Shown here: piece by piece, positions 23,550-34,877 of the stretch
Layout of the letters: each line of letters opens with the position of its first letter
Numbering within the stretch: position 1 is the first letter of the stretch
DNA from: Cunninghamia lanceolata
Lineage: Eukaryota > Streptophyta > Pinopsida > Cupressales > Cupressaceae
Reading direction: 5' to 3'
DNA: 64,000 bases
NCBI GenBank assembly: GCA_027924645.1
Contig: BSBN01000252.1
Coordinates: 5,146,001-5,210,000 of the forward strand
Program-made: the position numbers and the translations under genes
The notes under the pieces: model-generated
Seen by the model: the letters and a program-made list of their open reading frames with translations, nothing else
What the model was told of the DNA's origin: nothing
The model's database searches: none

Positions 23550-23925
23550 GTATAAATAGTGAAACTATTTAAGGCACAAACCAAACTATGAATCATCTTC
23601 GATATCTACTCAAGATGCCAAAACCTTTCTTGACCATTCTTCACTAGGACAAATGTAATCCTTGAGTCCCCCTCAACCCAAAGATTCTCCCAACCCTTCT
23701 ACTTTTCCACCTCTAAGCCTTTCCATAGAGCTCTTGCCTACACCAAGTTGTTTGAGTCAATGCCTACATCCAAAGCATAGAAACCAATAGGTTTGTTCCT
23801 ATGATCTATGAAGATCCCCCCTCCCACCTTTCCAGGGTTACCTTTGGTAGCCTTGTCAAAGTTTAATTTGACCCAACCCTCCTCCGGTAGCATCTAAGTG
23901 ACCTCCTTTCTGTCCTTATCTATAG
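23550..23925 (-). pseudogene. LINE RNase H domain, copy B (broken)
   Basis: The equivalent of copy A's RNase H at 12,600-12,993, with the same motif order but a stop in the first motif region. Because this copy is continuous with the zinc-binding domain upstream, it confirms the domain order of the LINE. Confidence 0.75.
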
Positions 23926-24019
23926 TTACATTATTTAGGCCCCTTATCCATGTAAAAGAAAACTACCTAGGCATCAGGCTAGTAAACCTCCTATGGACAA
24001 ACTAACTAGTCCTCTTTAT

Positions 24020-24945
24020 GTTGAGCATCTTCTCATTCTCCCACCACATTCTCAATCCCATCCCAAACCAAATTTAGATGTTTTTCCTTTCCTTGGAACA
24101 CCCTCCTATTGCATTCCAGCCATATGTTCCAAACCACAAGGGCAGGGAGGACTTCCCAAATAATCTTGAGGCCAAGAATTTTACACACAAATCTCCATTC
24201 CCCCATCACATCCACCATACTTTTAGGAATGGCCCAATTAAACCTGACCTATTCAAAAAGTGGTTCCAAAGTTCCTAGGTGAAGTCACAATGAAGGAAAA
24301 GGTGAGGGTTGTCTTCCTGATTTTGTTGGCATAGATCACAATGTGAAGGACCTTGTTTTCCTATCTTAGTTAGTCTATCCCAAGTTAGAGCTCTCCTCTT
24401 ATAGACAATCCAGAGAAAATCATTGGCTTTTTAGAAGCCTCTATGGTTCCAAATTTTTTCTACATAAAGTTAATGAGCTCCTCGATTGTTGAAAACTAAC
24501 TCATAAACACCATTTTATTGTCACCCTACCTTCAACATTGCCACCCCACACTAGCCTGTCTTCCTCTTCTAATAGAGGAACTTTGTTCAATCTTACTCTG
24601 ATCTCTTTCCAAATTAGGTTCATCTTCTCACTACAGTTGACTTGAGATAGCCATTTTGTTACCCCTTCCTTCTCTTCAATATAATTTCATATGTGTGTCC
24701 TAATTCTAGCTTCTAGCAACTCTCCTAGAGGTCTGTGATGGTTCATGGAAAATAGAGGCTTGTCCCCTAGCTAGGGGTCCCTCCAAAATCTCACCTTGTC
24801 TCCCATTCTAATCCGCCAGATTAAATTAGGTCTCACCAAATTTATGCAAGTTCTTATGAAGTTCTAGACACTAGATCCCTTGGGTAGAGATACATTCTGA
24901 TTAAATAAGAGGCCTATGTCATTTTGAAGGTATTTCTCTTTGATT
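24020..24945 (-). pseudogene. LINE ORF2 RT connection and zinc-binding domain (broken)
   Basis: Minus-strand reading with the plant LINE signature downstream of RT: 'GEILEGPLARG' equals the usual 'I.FW.D.WLG' region near 24,770; then a zinc-binding domain around 24,285-24,360 with 'GPSHCDLCQQNQEDNPHLFLHC' in pieces (C..C...H....HC); then 'LPALVVWNIWLECNRRVFQGKE' at 24,033-24,218, the standard W.IW..RN...F sequence after the zinc domain. Frames change several times. These regions contribute to RNA binding during target-primed reverse transcription. The RT catalytic part itself is not in the window. Confidence 0.8.
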
Positions 24946-24952
24946 ACCCTAT

Positions 24953-25867
24953 TGCTCACAAAGAATACTAGGAGGGGGGTGAATCAGTATTCTATAAAAC
25001 CTTTCTTTCACATAATTATTAATCTTTTTACCAAATTCAATAACATGAAAGTAAAACAAACATAAGAAGATCAGCCACAAAGTCATAACACATAGACACT
25101 AAGATTGTTATGTGGAAAACCCAAAAAGGGAAAAACCATGGTGAGTGTTAGCTCACAATATATTATGATATCAAAACTAAATTACATGAAGGCTCACCAC
25201 CTTAGGCCTCACTACCCAAGGACTCACTATCTAAAGCAGTGCTCACTGCAATAGGCTCACTCCCAAAAAAATAGGAGAAGATAGAAGAAGGATTGGCTCA
25301 CTACCAAGAGATGACTACTACAAATGCATCTATAGAATGCTGAAGTGTAATTCCATTAATAGATCAATATATAGATTCAAATGTCTTCATTATATTTGCC
25401 CTTCTTTTTTTGCTCTACTTCACATATATTCTATTCTTTTGCTCTTACTATCCTTATCTAATCACAAAACTGTCTTAGATCGCATACACATCATATTTTC
25501 ATTCTATTCACATACACACACACTTCCAATACCAAAATCTATTGAGTATATATATATCCGCAACAAGATCAATCTCATAACTAGGTCAGCAAGCCTAATA
25601 TGAAACATATACACAAATATTATACATTGTTGGCTTGATCTTAGACACAAATAGTAATGTAGACCCAAACAAACATTCAAGAATCTTCATATAGGTCAAG
25701 ACCTATAGTAGAGCCACTTAGAATGATAATTCAAACATTATGTCTTTAGTGCATATTGATTTCTCATGTGTGTCGTCTTTGTCCTTAAGTGCATACTCAA
25801 CTAACTTGACTGTCATACCATAACTTTCAATGTGGACCATATGAGATTCTAAAATTCATAACCAACA
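24953..25867 (-). repeat. Copia-type LTR, minus orientation
   Basis: Read on the minus strand it starts TGTTGG at 25,867 and ends near 24,953 after the block 'GATTCACCCCCCTCC', which resembles the end of the SIRE-like LTRs at 56,045-56,060 and 62,293-62,310. The segment 'TTTTTCCCTTTTTGGGTTTTCC' (in halves, near 25,110-25,135) is likewise the counterpart of their 'CCCTTAATAGGGTTTCC'. No matching target duplication was found, so this may be a solo LTR with decayed ends or a truncated copy. The left boundary is uncertain by about 10 bases. Confidence 0.6.
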
Positions 25868-25980
25868 TTCATTATTAACCTCTTATCATATCTTCAGAAC
25901 CATGGAGCATAATATTCTTTCATATAAAAATATGCATCTCAGAATTGTTGTTTTGTCACAGAGAAATACTATCAACTTGT

Positions 25981-27440
25981 TGGTTAATAGATTGGTCCTT
26001 CCAAGATAATTGCGAAAATGACCCAGTTGCCTGAAATGAAGAACAAAAATGTAACTAATAGTTGGAGGAATTACCATTGAATTGGCAATTCTCCTCTTTT
26101 AGTGGTATAGCTCCCTCTTATGATATGCAATGAATGTAAGCATGGGGTATGCTTTTCACCAGAAAGCAAGAAAGAAAATACTAACACCTACCCATAGCCA
26201 TGAAATAGGTTTGAAATATTAGTTCAGAATAAAGTGAATGCAAATAAATGATGCAAAGTCCATTTACCTAACACCCACAAACAATGATAAATTGATAAAA
26301 AGAACCAACTATATTTTCCTCAACACATAAAAAAGGCTATTCCTAATTCTAGTCGTATTTCCATAAAAAAGGCTATGAAATTCAGCACGTTCTTCCTCTT
26401 CGTCTACAACAAAGATTACCCTGTGATATTCAGCATAGTTGGTCTTCTCTTTCCATGCAACTATGTGCAACTGGGAGATGATATCAATCTGTTCTTCTTC
26501 AGGCTAGTTCAAATTGGGTTGTAGGACAAGCATGGGTTCACCACCCCAAGTCTCATTACTCAGAGGAAGTCCCATTTTGAGAATGTCTTGGTTGATAACA
26601 ACTGAACTCAAAAGTATTGCCACCTTTCTCTATAGACAAGCTAATTCAATTACACCAATAGGTAATGATAACTTTTAACTTGTTGATGCCATGTTACCAC
26701 CTTACCGAGCTCCGTTACACTTGTCATTTAAGATTTAATTAATGCATCATTGATTTTGTACCTTGAGAAATAAGTCTTATGATTGAGTTCACATTTCATA
26801 ACTCCTAAAAAGACATTCACATGATATGTCATATGGATAATCAAATAAGCTAGCAATGCTTTGAAAAATGGGAATCTGCTGCAGAACCGTAGTCATGAAA
26901 AACCAAAACCATTGAATCACATATTGAGAGTCCCAAGGTTTTGATAACCTCTGACAATGAATGAAGTTGTGTCATCGGAGCTCTTGCAAACTTTTGAACT
27001 ATTAGAGTGATGTTCAAATACTTTCAACTTCCCTGACAATAAGGGCAGTCGAGAAGTCAGCCATTTCCTAAACTTTAGAACATAGGTCAGGGAAACAAGG
27101 GATTCATGAACTTAGAAAATCTCTGACATTGAAGAGTCAAGCAACTAGGTAACTTTGGCACTTGATCAAATACTTGGTTCAAAATTATTATGGATCACCC
27201 ACACTTAAAAACCTATTTATTTATGACTTTAAAAATTAGCGGGAAAATTGAAGGTTTAAAATTTTCCAAATGGTGAGACATTTTGGCATATAAACTGGGC
27301 ATATGAGGTTAGGCTTAAGCCTATACAAGAAATTTAACAGATTTTCAAAATAATCATTTTTGGGATTTGGTAGTTTTAGAGGTATATGCAGAAATACACA
27401 GAAAATTTGAAATTTTTCAAGTTCAAATTTTGTGGCAACA
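25981..27440 (-). repeat. Outer element 3' LTR (minus)
   Basis: From TGGTTAATAG at 25,981 it runs parallel to 53,038 onward for most of its first 950 bases; a 430-bp piece of the 53 kb copy (53,390-53,825) is absent here. The part from about 27,010 to 27,440 matches 54,526-54,960 in reverse orientation. On the minus strand the LTR begins TGTTG or TGTTGTTGCC at about 27,440. Confidence 0.65.
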
Positions 27441-28064
27441 ACAAGCTCTAATTGGGGATGAGAATTGCAAAGGATGAAGTAAAGAACCTAGAATCTCAAG
27501 CATGGACCAGTGCATAAATCCATGGGGCAAATAGAGTCAAAAAGAACAAGGAAAAAAGAAGCTAGAGCAAGCCAAAAATAGGACAACACTAGGAAGGAAA
27601 CTATACTACTAGCACAACAAAAACTCCTAATATGTACATGGTCAAGAAGATCCTACCTCAAGTGACTCCAGGATATTCATGTGAATCCATTGATTGACTG
27701 GGGGAAATAGCACCCTCTACGAAATAATGCTCAATGAATGTAGAGCCTACAAACAACCAGCTACCAACTTGTGACCACCATGATCAGGAAGAAAAGAATG
27801 GCTTTATATGAAAACTCTTTGGGTATGGTTGGATGCTCAAGAAGCCATTCTTCATTGTATACTTCTTCAATTGGACGACTCATGTCAGCATTGCCCAGCA
27901 TATGACTACCAAGACCTTCCTATGTAGCTTCATGTATAATGTTAGAATGCACTTGATTTTGCAAGCACAAAGAAATCAACCCATGGATTAGACAACCCAC
28001 GCACAAACCATGAGGTAAATACTGCACATTGTTTAAAAATTTTGGTTCCCAACTTGCAATGCAT
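27441..28064 (-). other. Internal region of outer element, 3' part
   Basis: No recognised domain. A minus-strand reading near 27,800-27,900 gives 'EEWLLEHP' and nearby fragments, suggesting decayed coding sequence, but I cannot assign a family. It ends at the target duplication of the large gypsy element. Confidence 0.4.
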
Positions 28065-28069
28065 GTCCT
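28065..28069. other. Target-site duplication GTCCT (left)
   Basis: Matches GTCCT at 51,265-51,269, just outside the other LTR. It fixes both ends of the large gypsy element. Confidence 0.9.
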
Positions 28070-30969
28070 TGTTGACAAGTAGGATTGCACCCATTGTGCA
28101 GAATTGTGAAGCTTAGCAATCTTCTATAACATGGGATCAAACTCACGCTATGGGTGACCTATGTCAACTTTGAACCTCCACATTATGGACTGGTTCCCTT
28201 AAAATATTCAAATAGATCTATGACTTTGATGTGGAAAAGGGTTAGAAAGGATATTTCTAAAAGCAATAAAAATTGTAAAAGTATGGTGATGCACCTTAAA
28301 ATGATGGAAAACTTGTCAATTTAACTTAAAATAGATCTCAAAAAATCTATCCACACAAACCACTTTTAGCAAATTGATCACAAAAATGATTTAGAGGAAG
28401 GCTGGAAAATATTTATTTTTTGAAGGAAAAGGGATTTTTTCACAACATAAAAGGAAAACTCTCCAATTTGCATAGCCTAAGACCTATAATTTTCAATGCT
28501 ATCTAACGCATGCAAGTACAAATGAGATAATGATTTTAAAGGTTATGATGTAAAACACAAGAATATATCATCAAATCACTCATAAAAGCTGCATTAATGG
28601 AAAGGTAGATCCTTGATCAAGCTGAAAATAAAGGAAATAATTGTATAAAAACAAAGTATAGAACCTGTAACCTACTGTAATCTCTATAAATCTGCAATAG
28701 TGAGTTACAAAACCTTTTCTCTCTCTCAAAGTGTAAAGAGCAAAAAAGGCAAGAACTAGAAAAACCTATGTTTTTCTTACAATATATAGTTTGCTCTCTC
28801 CAAGAGGCCTTGTAAAAACAACTGCAGTCAACTACCTCTAAAAATAAGCTCTCTAATTTGTTCCACAAGTAAACAATGAAATCCCTAAAATTAAGGACCA
28901 AAACTGCCTCAAAATGAGCAGAAATAGCTCCAAACTACTCCTCTCTATGTGTTTGACCAAAAGGTTGAACAAAACTCTCCAATTTGTCCTCCAAACCATG
29001 CAAAAACACTCCAAAGACTTCAGTGAACTCAACACTTCCATTTTTGGATGATTTTGCATTTGTCAATGATGTGGGCAAAGAATAAAGTAATTATTTGCAT
29101 GATTACTCTATTATGAGTTTTAATTTCTCTAATCTGCTTGATTTTAGAACTTGTGACAAAATAATAAAGTAATTTAAAATGATATTACTTTATTACTTGT
29201 TTAAATTTTTTATAGTTGTAAAATCATGCAAGAATGGATAAAAATAAAATAACACCTTATCTTTCCATCTTGACTTACATAATTTGCATGATTGCATTAT
29301 CAATGATGCCAAATGAAATAGGTCATCATGCATGCAAAAATAAAGAATATTCCTCTCCTTATACCTCCCATGCAATCACATACATCATTACATGTGAAAA
29401 TACATCATGCATCATCAAAAGAATGATAAATGTACATATACAACCTTATTACTCCAGTCAAAAGGAAAAAAATACATTATTGCATTATACATACATACAA
29501 GGTATAACAAAATACCGCCTTATCACTCCATCATAGAAAAAAAAACATAGTGTATCATGCATAATCCTATATTCAGACCTTATTTCCAAACTGCATAAGG
29601 CACTTCGACCTTGTCCTTCATATAGTCGATCATTATGGGAGAAAGAAAAGGTCTAACACCTTACCTTGATATGATTATTTACTTTTTGACTTTGCAAAGA
29701 AAATCAAAAGAAAAGGCAAAAATGATTTAGCCTCATAGGCCCCCTGTGCATTATCATTAGGTCTTTAGACTTGTTAATTCTTAACCATGGTAGAGATAAG
29801 GTTTGCAATGAGTTGGTTTTAAGAAGTCAAAAGAATTTTGAGGAAAGAGAAACATACATCGATAAAAAAGAAAATTGTGAACCCTAAAATCCATCATTTC
29901 ATTTTGTTATGCCATCAAACTTTTCTCTCTGTAACTCTTTCTTCAGTGGCTAGGGTTTGATGGTCTTCTCATTTTCCTTTGCAACTTTTGGGCTTTATTA
30001 GTCAATTTTTCTACATTTCTTGGGATAAAATAGAAGGTGAGCTCTCTATGTTAAAAAATAGACCATTTCATTGATCTTTCTGTGATTTGTTCCTTACCAA
30101 GCCGTGGCCATATGGTCGTTTGAACATTTATGAATTTTATATTCTATTTTCTCACTATGGCTTCTTTATTTCTCTGCATTTCTTTGGCTAGTAACTATCT
30201 TTGCCAACATTTTTGAGAGGTTTCAAAACACACACATAGGCACGGCCTGTGGTTCCTTCTTCTTGCAAAGAACATAAGGTAAGCTTCCATTTTGCTTCAC
30301 CATTTGCATTCTTCCAACTATATCTTTTATATTGATAAGGTTTTTTCAAGAAATGATACAGGCCTTTGATTTATTTGAAGAGAAAGGCCTCCCTATTACG
30401 TCCATGCTATTTGTATATTCTTTCTTCTATTTATCCTCTTTGTAAATATGAAAAAACACCAGGTTTGAAGAAAAAACTAAGGGTTTACAATTTTATTAGA
30501 GAAGATCCTCCTTTGGCTAGGGCTTGCTAGCTTCTATATCTTTTTTCTTTTGAACTCTCTTTGCAAACCAAAAGAAAATACAAGGGTTTTGAGAAATATA
30601 TTATGGGTTTTCATTTTTATTGCAGAAAAACTTTTCTCTGGCTACAACCATGACATTGTATCTTCTTTGTACCATTTCCTTCTTCTGCAAATATGGATAC
30701 ATTATGGTTTGAAAAAAGTTGAGGGTATTTTACATTTTTGAAAGAAAACATCATATTCTTGGCTGCAGCCTTGCTATCTATATCTTCTTTTCAGACTTCT
30801 TTGTATAACAGAGAAAAAATATAAGCGTTTCAAAAAAGATGACATGGGTATTTGTTACTCCTTTGAAGAAACTCTCGTTCAGCCATGGCTATGTTCTTTC
30901 TTTGTTCTTTGCATATATTTCTTGAAAGAAACCATTATCATATGTATTTCTAAGTGTATTTTAAAGGTT

Positions 30970-30974
30970 CAACT
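30970..30974. other. Target-site duplication CAACT (left)
   Basis: Matches CAACT at 36,504-36,508 across the element; the partner LTR has TAGCT at the empty site. Confidence 0.92.
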
Positions 30975-31247
30975 TGGTGCAGGAGCACCTACCTGACAGC
31001 TGGTCTTGATAAGGCAGTTAGTAGTTTAGGTCCTGTTTATGTTTCCAAGAAGGTCTGTTAAGACCAAATGCATGTAATAAGGTCATGCTGATCGTGATAA
31101 GATCATGTTGACCAGGCTTTTGCTATTTTTAGCTAGTTAGTTATAACAGCTGTCATGATGCATGTTCGGTGGGATCTCCCAGCCGCTTGGAGAGTTCCCA
31201 GCCGCTTGGAGTCGGGTCAGTAGTACTCGTAGGGAAATCTTTATAAG

Positions 31248-31257
31248 CATGAGATCG
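31248..31257 (+). promoter_or_regulatory. Putative TATA box of the 1,648-bp LTR
   Basis: TCTTTATAAG, about 275 bases into the LTR and about 100 bases before the AATAAA motif. It is also present in the 3' LTR near 35,130. Confidence 0.55.
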
Positions 31258-31354
31258 GTTGATTGTAGATGATCGATCGGCAGTGTAGTGTTGCATCAAG
31301 CAGAGGAGGTTGAGTGTTCAGTGTGAGGAACATCATATTGTATTGCATCTTTGA

Positions 31355-31362
31355 ATCAATAA
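31355..31362 (+). terminator. Putative polyadenylation signal in LTR
   Basis: TCAATAAAG; in the 3' LTR the same motif (near 35,238) would end the element transcript. Confidence 0.5.
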
Positions 31363-32625
31363 AGATCCTGTTTCGTTTTCTGTTTGATCTCCTTCCTGTA
31401 GTCGATTTGCTGGTTTGAGAGGGTTCATGGATTCACTGATCCATTCCACCGGTTGACTCATCTGATCGGTGGAATGGTAATATACAGTAGGGTAGGTAGT
31501 TTGTGTTTTGTCTGCATGCAGGTGTGCAGGATCGCGACTGAAAGATGTTGAGAAGCCTAGCATCCTCATGTGCTAGGTCAAGTTGATAAGACAGAGTGTG
31601 GGAGATCACCCTGAGGTTGGATCGGGTCATCCCTGGAGGATCGGCGAAGTGAGATTTCGCTAAGGTTGAGAGTTCGTCCAGACGGCATCATCAGGATATC
31701 TCTGCAAATATCCTGCAGTCGGATTAGGCATCGTCATCCGGATAAGTGAAGATGAACATGACGCTTTCAAGTGCTTGAAGTGTGAGTTCGTCGGGCTGAT
31801 CATCATCTGGAGGTGCCGAGGAGGAGTGCATCGGCATCAGGTAGAAGATCGGGTCATGAAACTGTTGGAGTTTTCATGTTGCGAGTGCATCAGGATGTTT
31901 TAGGCCGGACATAGACTAAGTGCATGTATCGGCATCAGGATCATCATATCGGAGTGCCAAACATCCGCATATCGCGAGTAGATGCGGGAGAGAAAGTTCG
32001 GGTTTTTTGACTAAGTGTTGAAGAGGTCATCAGGATATTGGGTGACGTCATCGTCATCAGGATATGACGTCATCGTCATCAGGATATTGAGATATCCCCC
32101 TATGCGAGTTTATCCTGCCGTTGTTAAGCGGTTAAGTATCGGCATCGGCAGAAAGTGTGAAACATCATCAGGAGGTTTCGAGAGAACCGGATAAAGCATA
32201 TCATGATGCTGTTGTTTGTATCGTCGGCTAGTGGAGCGTCGAAGGTAAGCTGCTGAAGGTGATCGTCATCAGGATATTTGAGCAACCGGATAGTTGGATA
32301 TCCTGCTGACGAAGGTAGTGTCGGAGATCATGATGATGACGATGGAGTTCAGCGCCCGATGAACAGTGCAACCGGAGGATGTTTGCGCCCGCTGAACATC
32401 ATGATGATGATGTTAGAAGGAAGGCGGAGGAGGTGAATAGTAGTCGGCAGGAGGATGTTAGTGATCATCCGAAATATGATGCTGACTGTGTAACGTGAAA
32501 TAGGATGATGCTGTTGGTAGTTTTAGGGAATATGATGATGATGGCGAAGATGATGATGATGAGGTTGGTCTGCAGACATTCATGCTATAAGCGAATGTTA
32601 TAGTGTGGATGCCTCTGCATCATAG

Positions 32626-32637
32626 TGGTATCAGAGC
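32626..32637 (+). other. Primer-binding site (initiator Met tRNA)
   Basis: TGGTATCAGAGC three bases after the 5' LTR; complementary to the plant initiator tRNA 3' end. Confidence 0.9.
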
Positions 32638-32735
32638 TCAGCCAAAGGTCTGGGCTGTTGTGTGTTGATTCTGTCACCGAAAGGGCAGAGGTAGAGTTGA
32701 ATTGTGTGTTGTGTGTAGATTGAGAGGTTGACAAA

Positions 32736-34226
32736 ATGCCTCCCAAAGGTAGTGGTACTGCAAGGGAACTGCAGGAGATGAAGGAGAAACATGCTAGAGA
32801 GATGAGGAAGATGAAGGAGCTTGCTGAAGCACTTCAAGCCAGGCTGACAGCCCTGGAAAAGAACAAAAAGAGGGAAGTGGAAGACAGTGAGTCTGAAGAA
32901 GAGGAAAATACTGTTGAAGAGTATGAAGAGGTAGCTGAAGATCTGGATGCTGAAGACCAGAGATTGGCAAAACTGTTAAAGGCAGTACAGAGTGAAAAAC
33001 CTAAGGTAAAGGTTGATGTTACCAAGTATACTGGAAGCTTGAATGAAGATGAGTTGTTAGATTGGATTGCTGCACTTGATAATCACTTTGAATGTGAAGA
33101 TGTTGCTGAGGATCAGAAGGTAAAGATTGCAAAGACCAAGTTAGGAGGTCATGCTTTGGTATGGTGGGATTATGTACAATCTGAGAGAAGGAAACAAGGG
33201 AAGTCTAAGATCACTTCATGGGATAAGATGGTAGCAAGGATAAAGGGTAAATTCTTGCCAAGGGATTATGAAATCCAGATGTTTAAGAAGCTGCAATTTT
33301 TAAAGCAGAAAGACAGGGATGTGAAAGCATATACTGAGGAATTTTATCTGTTAAGTATGAGATCTGGTCATCATGAGAATGAGGTAGAAAAGGTGGCTAG
33401 GTACTTGGCTGGTTTGAGGTTTAACATACAGGATGAGTTAGTTTTAGCTAACCCTAAGAATGTGGAGGATTGTTATCAAATGGCAATCAGGATTGAAGAA
33501 AAGATGAATAGAGGACATGATAAGTCCATGAGAGGAAGAGGAAACAATAGGGGAAGAGGAACAGCCCCTGCACAAAAGCAAACCATTGAGGGTCAAGAAG
33601 ACACTGGTAAAGGACAAGGACAGTCTAATTTCAGAGGTGGATGGAAAGGTAATAGAGGAAGATTTGGAGGTGGTAGAGGTTCTACTACATTTTCAGGAAA
33701 ATGTTACACCTGTGGAGAGTTTGGTCATCCATCCTTCAAATGTCCAGAAAACAAAGGTTCATCATCCAGAAATGATAGAACAAGTGACAAGAGAGTACAA
33801 TTGGTACAGGAAGACAAAGGGGAAGAAAGTGCACAGAGTTCAAACAAAGGTCCTGAGAATTATGGATATCCAGAGAGTGGAGAATCATTGATGTTAAGGA
33901 GAATTAGTTTGCAGGCATCAAAGGATATGATGCAAAGAAGAGCTCTTTTCAAGACCACATGTAAGAGCAAAGGTAAGGTATGTAAGGTTGTCATTGATAC
34001 TGGTTCAACAGACAACATGGTATCTCAGGAAATGGTGGATAAACTGAAGTTGGAAAGGATTCCACATCCACACCCTTACAAGACATCTTGGGTGAGTGAT
34101 AGTCAATCACTTTTTGTCTCTGAACAGGCATATGTGGATTTCCAGATTGGACCATATCAGGATAGAATTTTGTGTGACATATTGCCTATGGAATGTTGTC
34201 ACCTACTGTTGGGTAGACCATGGTAA
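32736..34226 (+). CDS. Gag-protease polyprotein, Ty3/gypsy type
   Basis: A 496-residue open frame, the only long intact gene in the window. Residues 8-45 form a charged coiled coil and 48-75 an acidic linker. About 90-265 is the retrotransposon capsid domain ('VTKYTGSLNEDELLDWIAAL', 'ALVWWDYV', 'KITSWDKMVARIKGKFLP', 'YTEEFYLLS'). A basic RG-rich stretch follows (about 265-318), then a zinc knuckle CYTCGEFGHPSFKC at 323-336 for RNA packaging. A retropepsin-like aspartic protease follows, with active-site DTGST at 421-425 and flap/end motif LLGRPW at 491-496. Start: first ATG 114 bases after the primer site. The terminal TAA stands where related proteins usually have a Gln codon, so it may be a single-base nonsense change or a natural stop. 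The frame stays open downstream. Gag builds the particle; protease matures it. Confidence 0.92.
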   Translation: MPPKGSGTARELQEMKEKHAREMRKMKELAEALQARLTALEKNKKREVEDSESEEEENTVEEYEEVAEDLDAEDQRLAKLLKAVQSEKPKVKVDVTKYTGSLNEDELLDWIAALDNHFECEDVAEDQKVKIAKTKLGGHALVWWDYVQSERRKQGKSKITSWDKMVARIKGKFLPRDYEIQMFKKLQFLKQKDRDVKAYTEEFYLLSMRSGHHENEVEKVARYLAGLRFNIQDELVLANPKNVEDCYQMAIRIEEKMNRGHDKSMRGRGNNRGRGTAPAQKQTIEGQEDTGKGQGQSNFRGGWKGNRGRFGGGRGSTTFSGKCYTCGEFGHPSFKCPENKGSSSRNDRTSDKRVQLVQEDKGEESAQSSNKGPENYGYPESGESLMLRRISLQASKDMMQRRALFKTTCKSKGKVCKVVIDTGSTDNMVSQEMVDKLKLERIPHPHPYKTSWVSDSQSLFVSEQAYVDFQIGPYQDRILCDILPMECCHLLLGRPW

Positions 34227-34877
34227 TTTGACAGAAGGGTACTGTATGATGGGTATGCTAATACCTACACCATCAAGAAGGATGGGAAGATTATTAAGTT
34301 GATGCCATTGCAGGCAAAAGCTGCAGTACAGAAGGCAGCCCAAATCATTTTGATGGGAAAGAAGGAGTATGTGCAGATGCCTAGAGGAGCAGGCATGAAG
34401 GCAGTTCAGGATACTGCAGGGAAAGGAGTTGTTACAGACAACACGATGAAGAAAGTTTCAGTTGTGACTGACAGAGGTCAGCAGCAGGTTCAGAAACCGG
34501 TTTGCAAACAGCAACCAGTTCAGAAGAATGACAAGGATGTTGTCATAGTTGGGACTATTGCTTGTCCTATAAGGGTTGAAAGAAAGATATAGGTGAACAC
34601 TACAGAAGCAGTTCAGAAAGAGGTTCTGGTCAGGCAACCTGACAAACACAGGGTATGTGAGAGAAAGGCCTACATCAACAGGCATGAGGATTTACTTGCC
34701 AGAAAGCAAGTTACAGTTCAGAAGTCTTGGAGCAGCCAAGAGACAGCAGCAGATAAAGCTGGAGCAGGTCAGACTTTTGACAAGGCAAAGTGTAAAGGTG
34801 GAGGACTTCCACATACTAAACTCATGGGACATGAGTTCTTTTCTTTTGGGGAGTATGGTGCAGGAGCACCTACCTGA
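34227..34877 (+). pseudogene. Post-protease tail in frame with gag-protease
   Basis: The frame of the gag-protease ORF continues after its stop with 'FDRRVLYDGYANTYTIKKDGKIIKLMPLQ', the sequence that normally follows LLGRPW in gypsy polyproteins. It goes on through a Gln/Lys-rich low-complexity tail, a second stop at 34,590-34,592, and into the 3' LTR. RT should begin soon after; instead the internal region ends at the polypurine tract. This shows pol was deleted from a full element. Confidence 0.7.
34847..34855 (+). other. Probable polypurine tract
   Basis: TGGGGAGTA immediately before the 3' LTR (preceded by a T-rich stretch as is common). Short but correctly placed. Confidence 0.55.

Larger units (their letters stand above)
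22143..23925. repeat. Second copy of 11,216-12,995
   Basis: The AT-rich flank plus LINE 3' part are repeated here in the same orientation. Homology begins within the AT-rich DNA outside the LINE, so this is a duplication of the locus and not a second LINE insertion. It reads uninterrupted through the position where the LTR element sits in copy A. Confidence 0.85.
22331..24952 (-). mobile_element. LINE fragment, copy B
   Basis: A minus-strand LINE with T run (poly(A) end) at 22,331-22,337. It extends further 5' than copy A, through RNase H, the zinc-binding region and part of the RT C-terminal connection. It ends near 24,952, where a copia LTR begins. It is 5'-truncated or interrupted there and full of stops. 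Confidence 0.85.
30975..32622 (+). repeat. 5' LTR of the gag-protease element
   Basis: TGGTGCAGG...CTCTGCATCA. It carries a TATA-like CTTTATAAGC near 31,250 and a polyadenylation-like AATAAA at 31,357, so U3 is about 280 bases and U5 is unusually long (over 1.2 kb). U5 is full of CATCAGGATAT and GATGATGATG units. Its base composition is clearly more GC-rich than the host LTR around it. Confidence 0.93.

Noticed and set aside
29234..29536. 100-residue ORF in the 3' LTR of the large gypsy element
   Set aside because: The partner LTR has no equivalent intact frame; no motif.
31333..31569. ORFs repeated at 35,214-35,450 (and the overlapping 65-residue pair)
   Set aside because: Antisense frames inside the two near-identical LTRs; no domain and no independent support.
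33586..33891. 101-residue ORF overlapping gag
   Set aside because: Out-of-frame shadow of the gag-protease gene.
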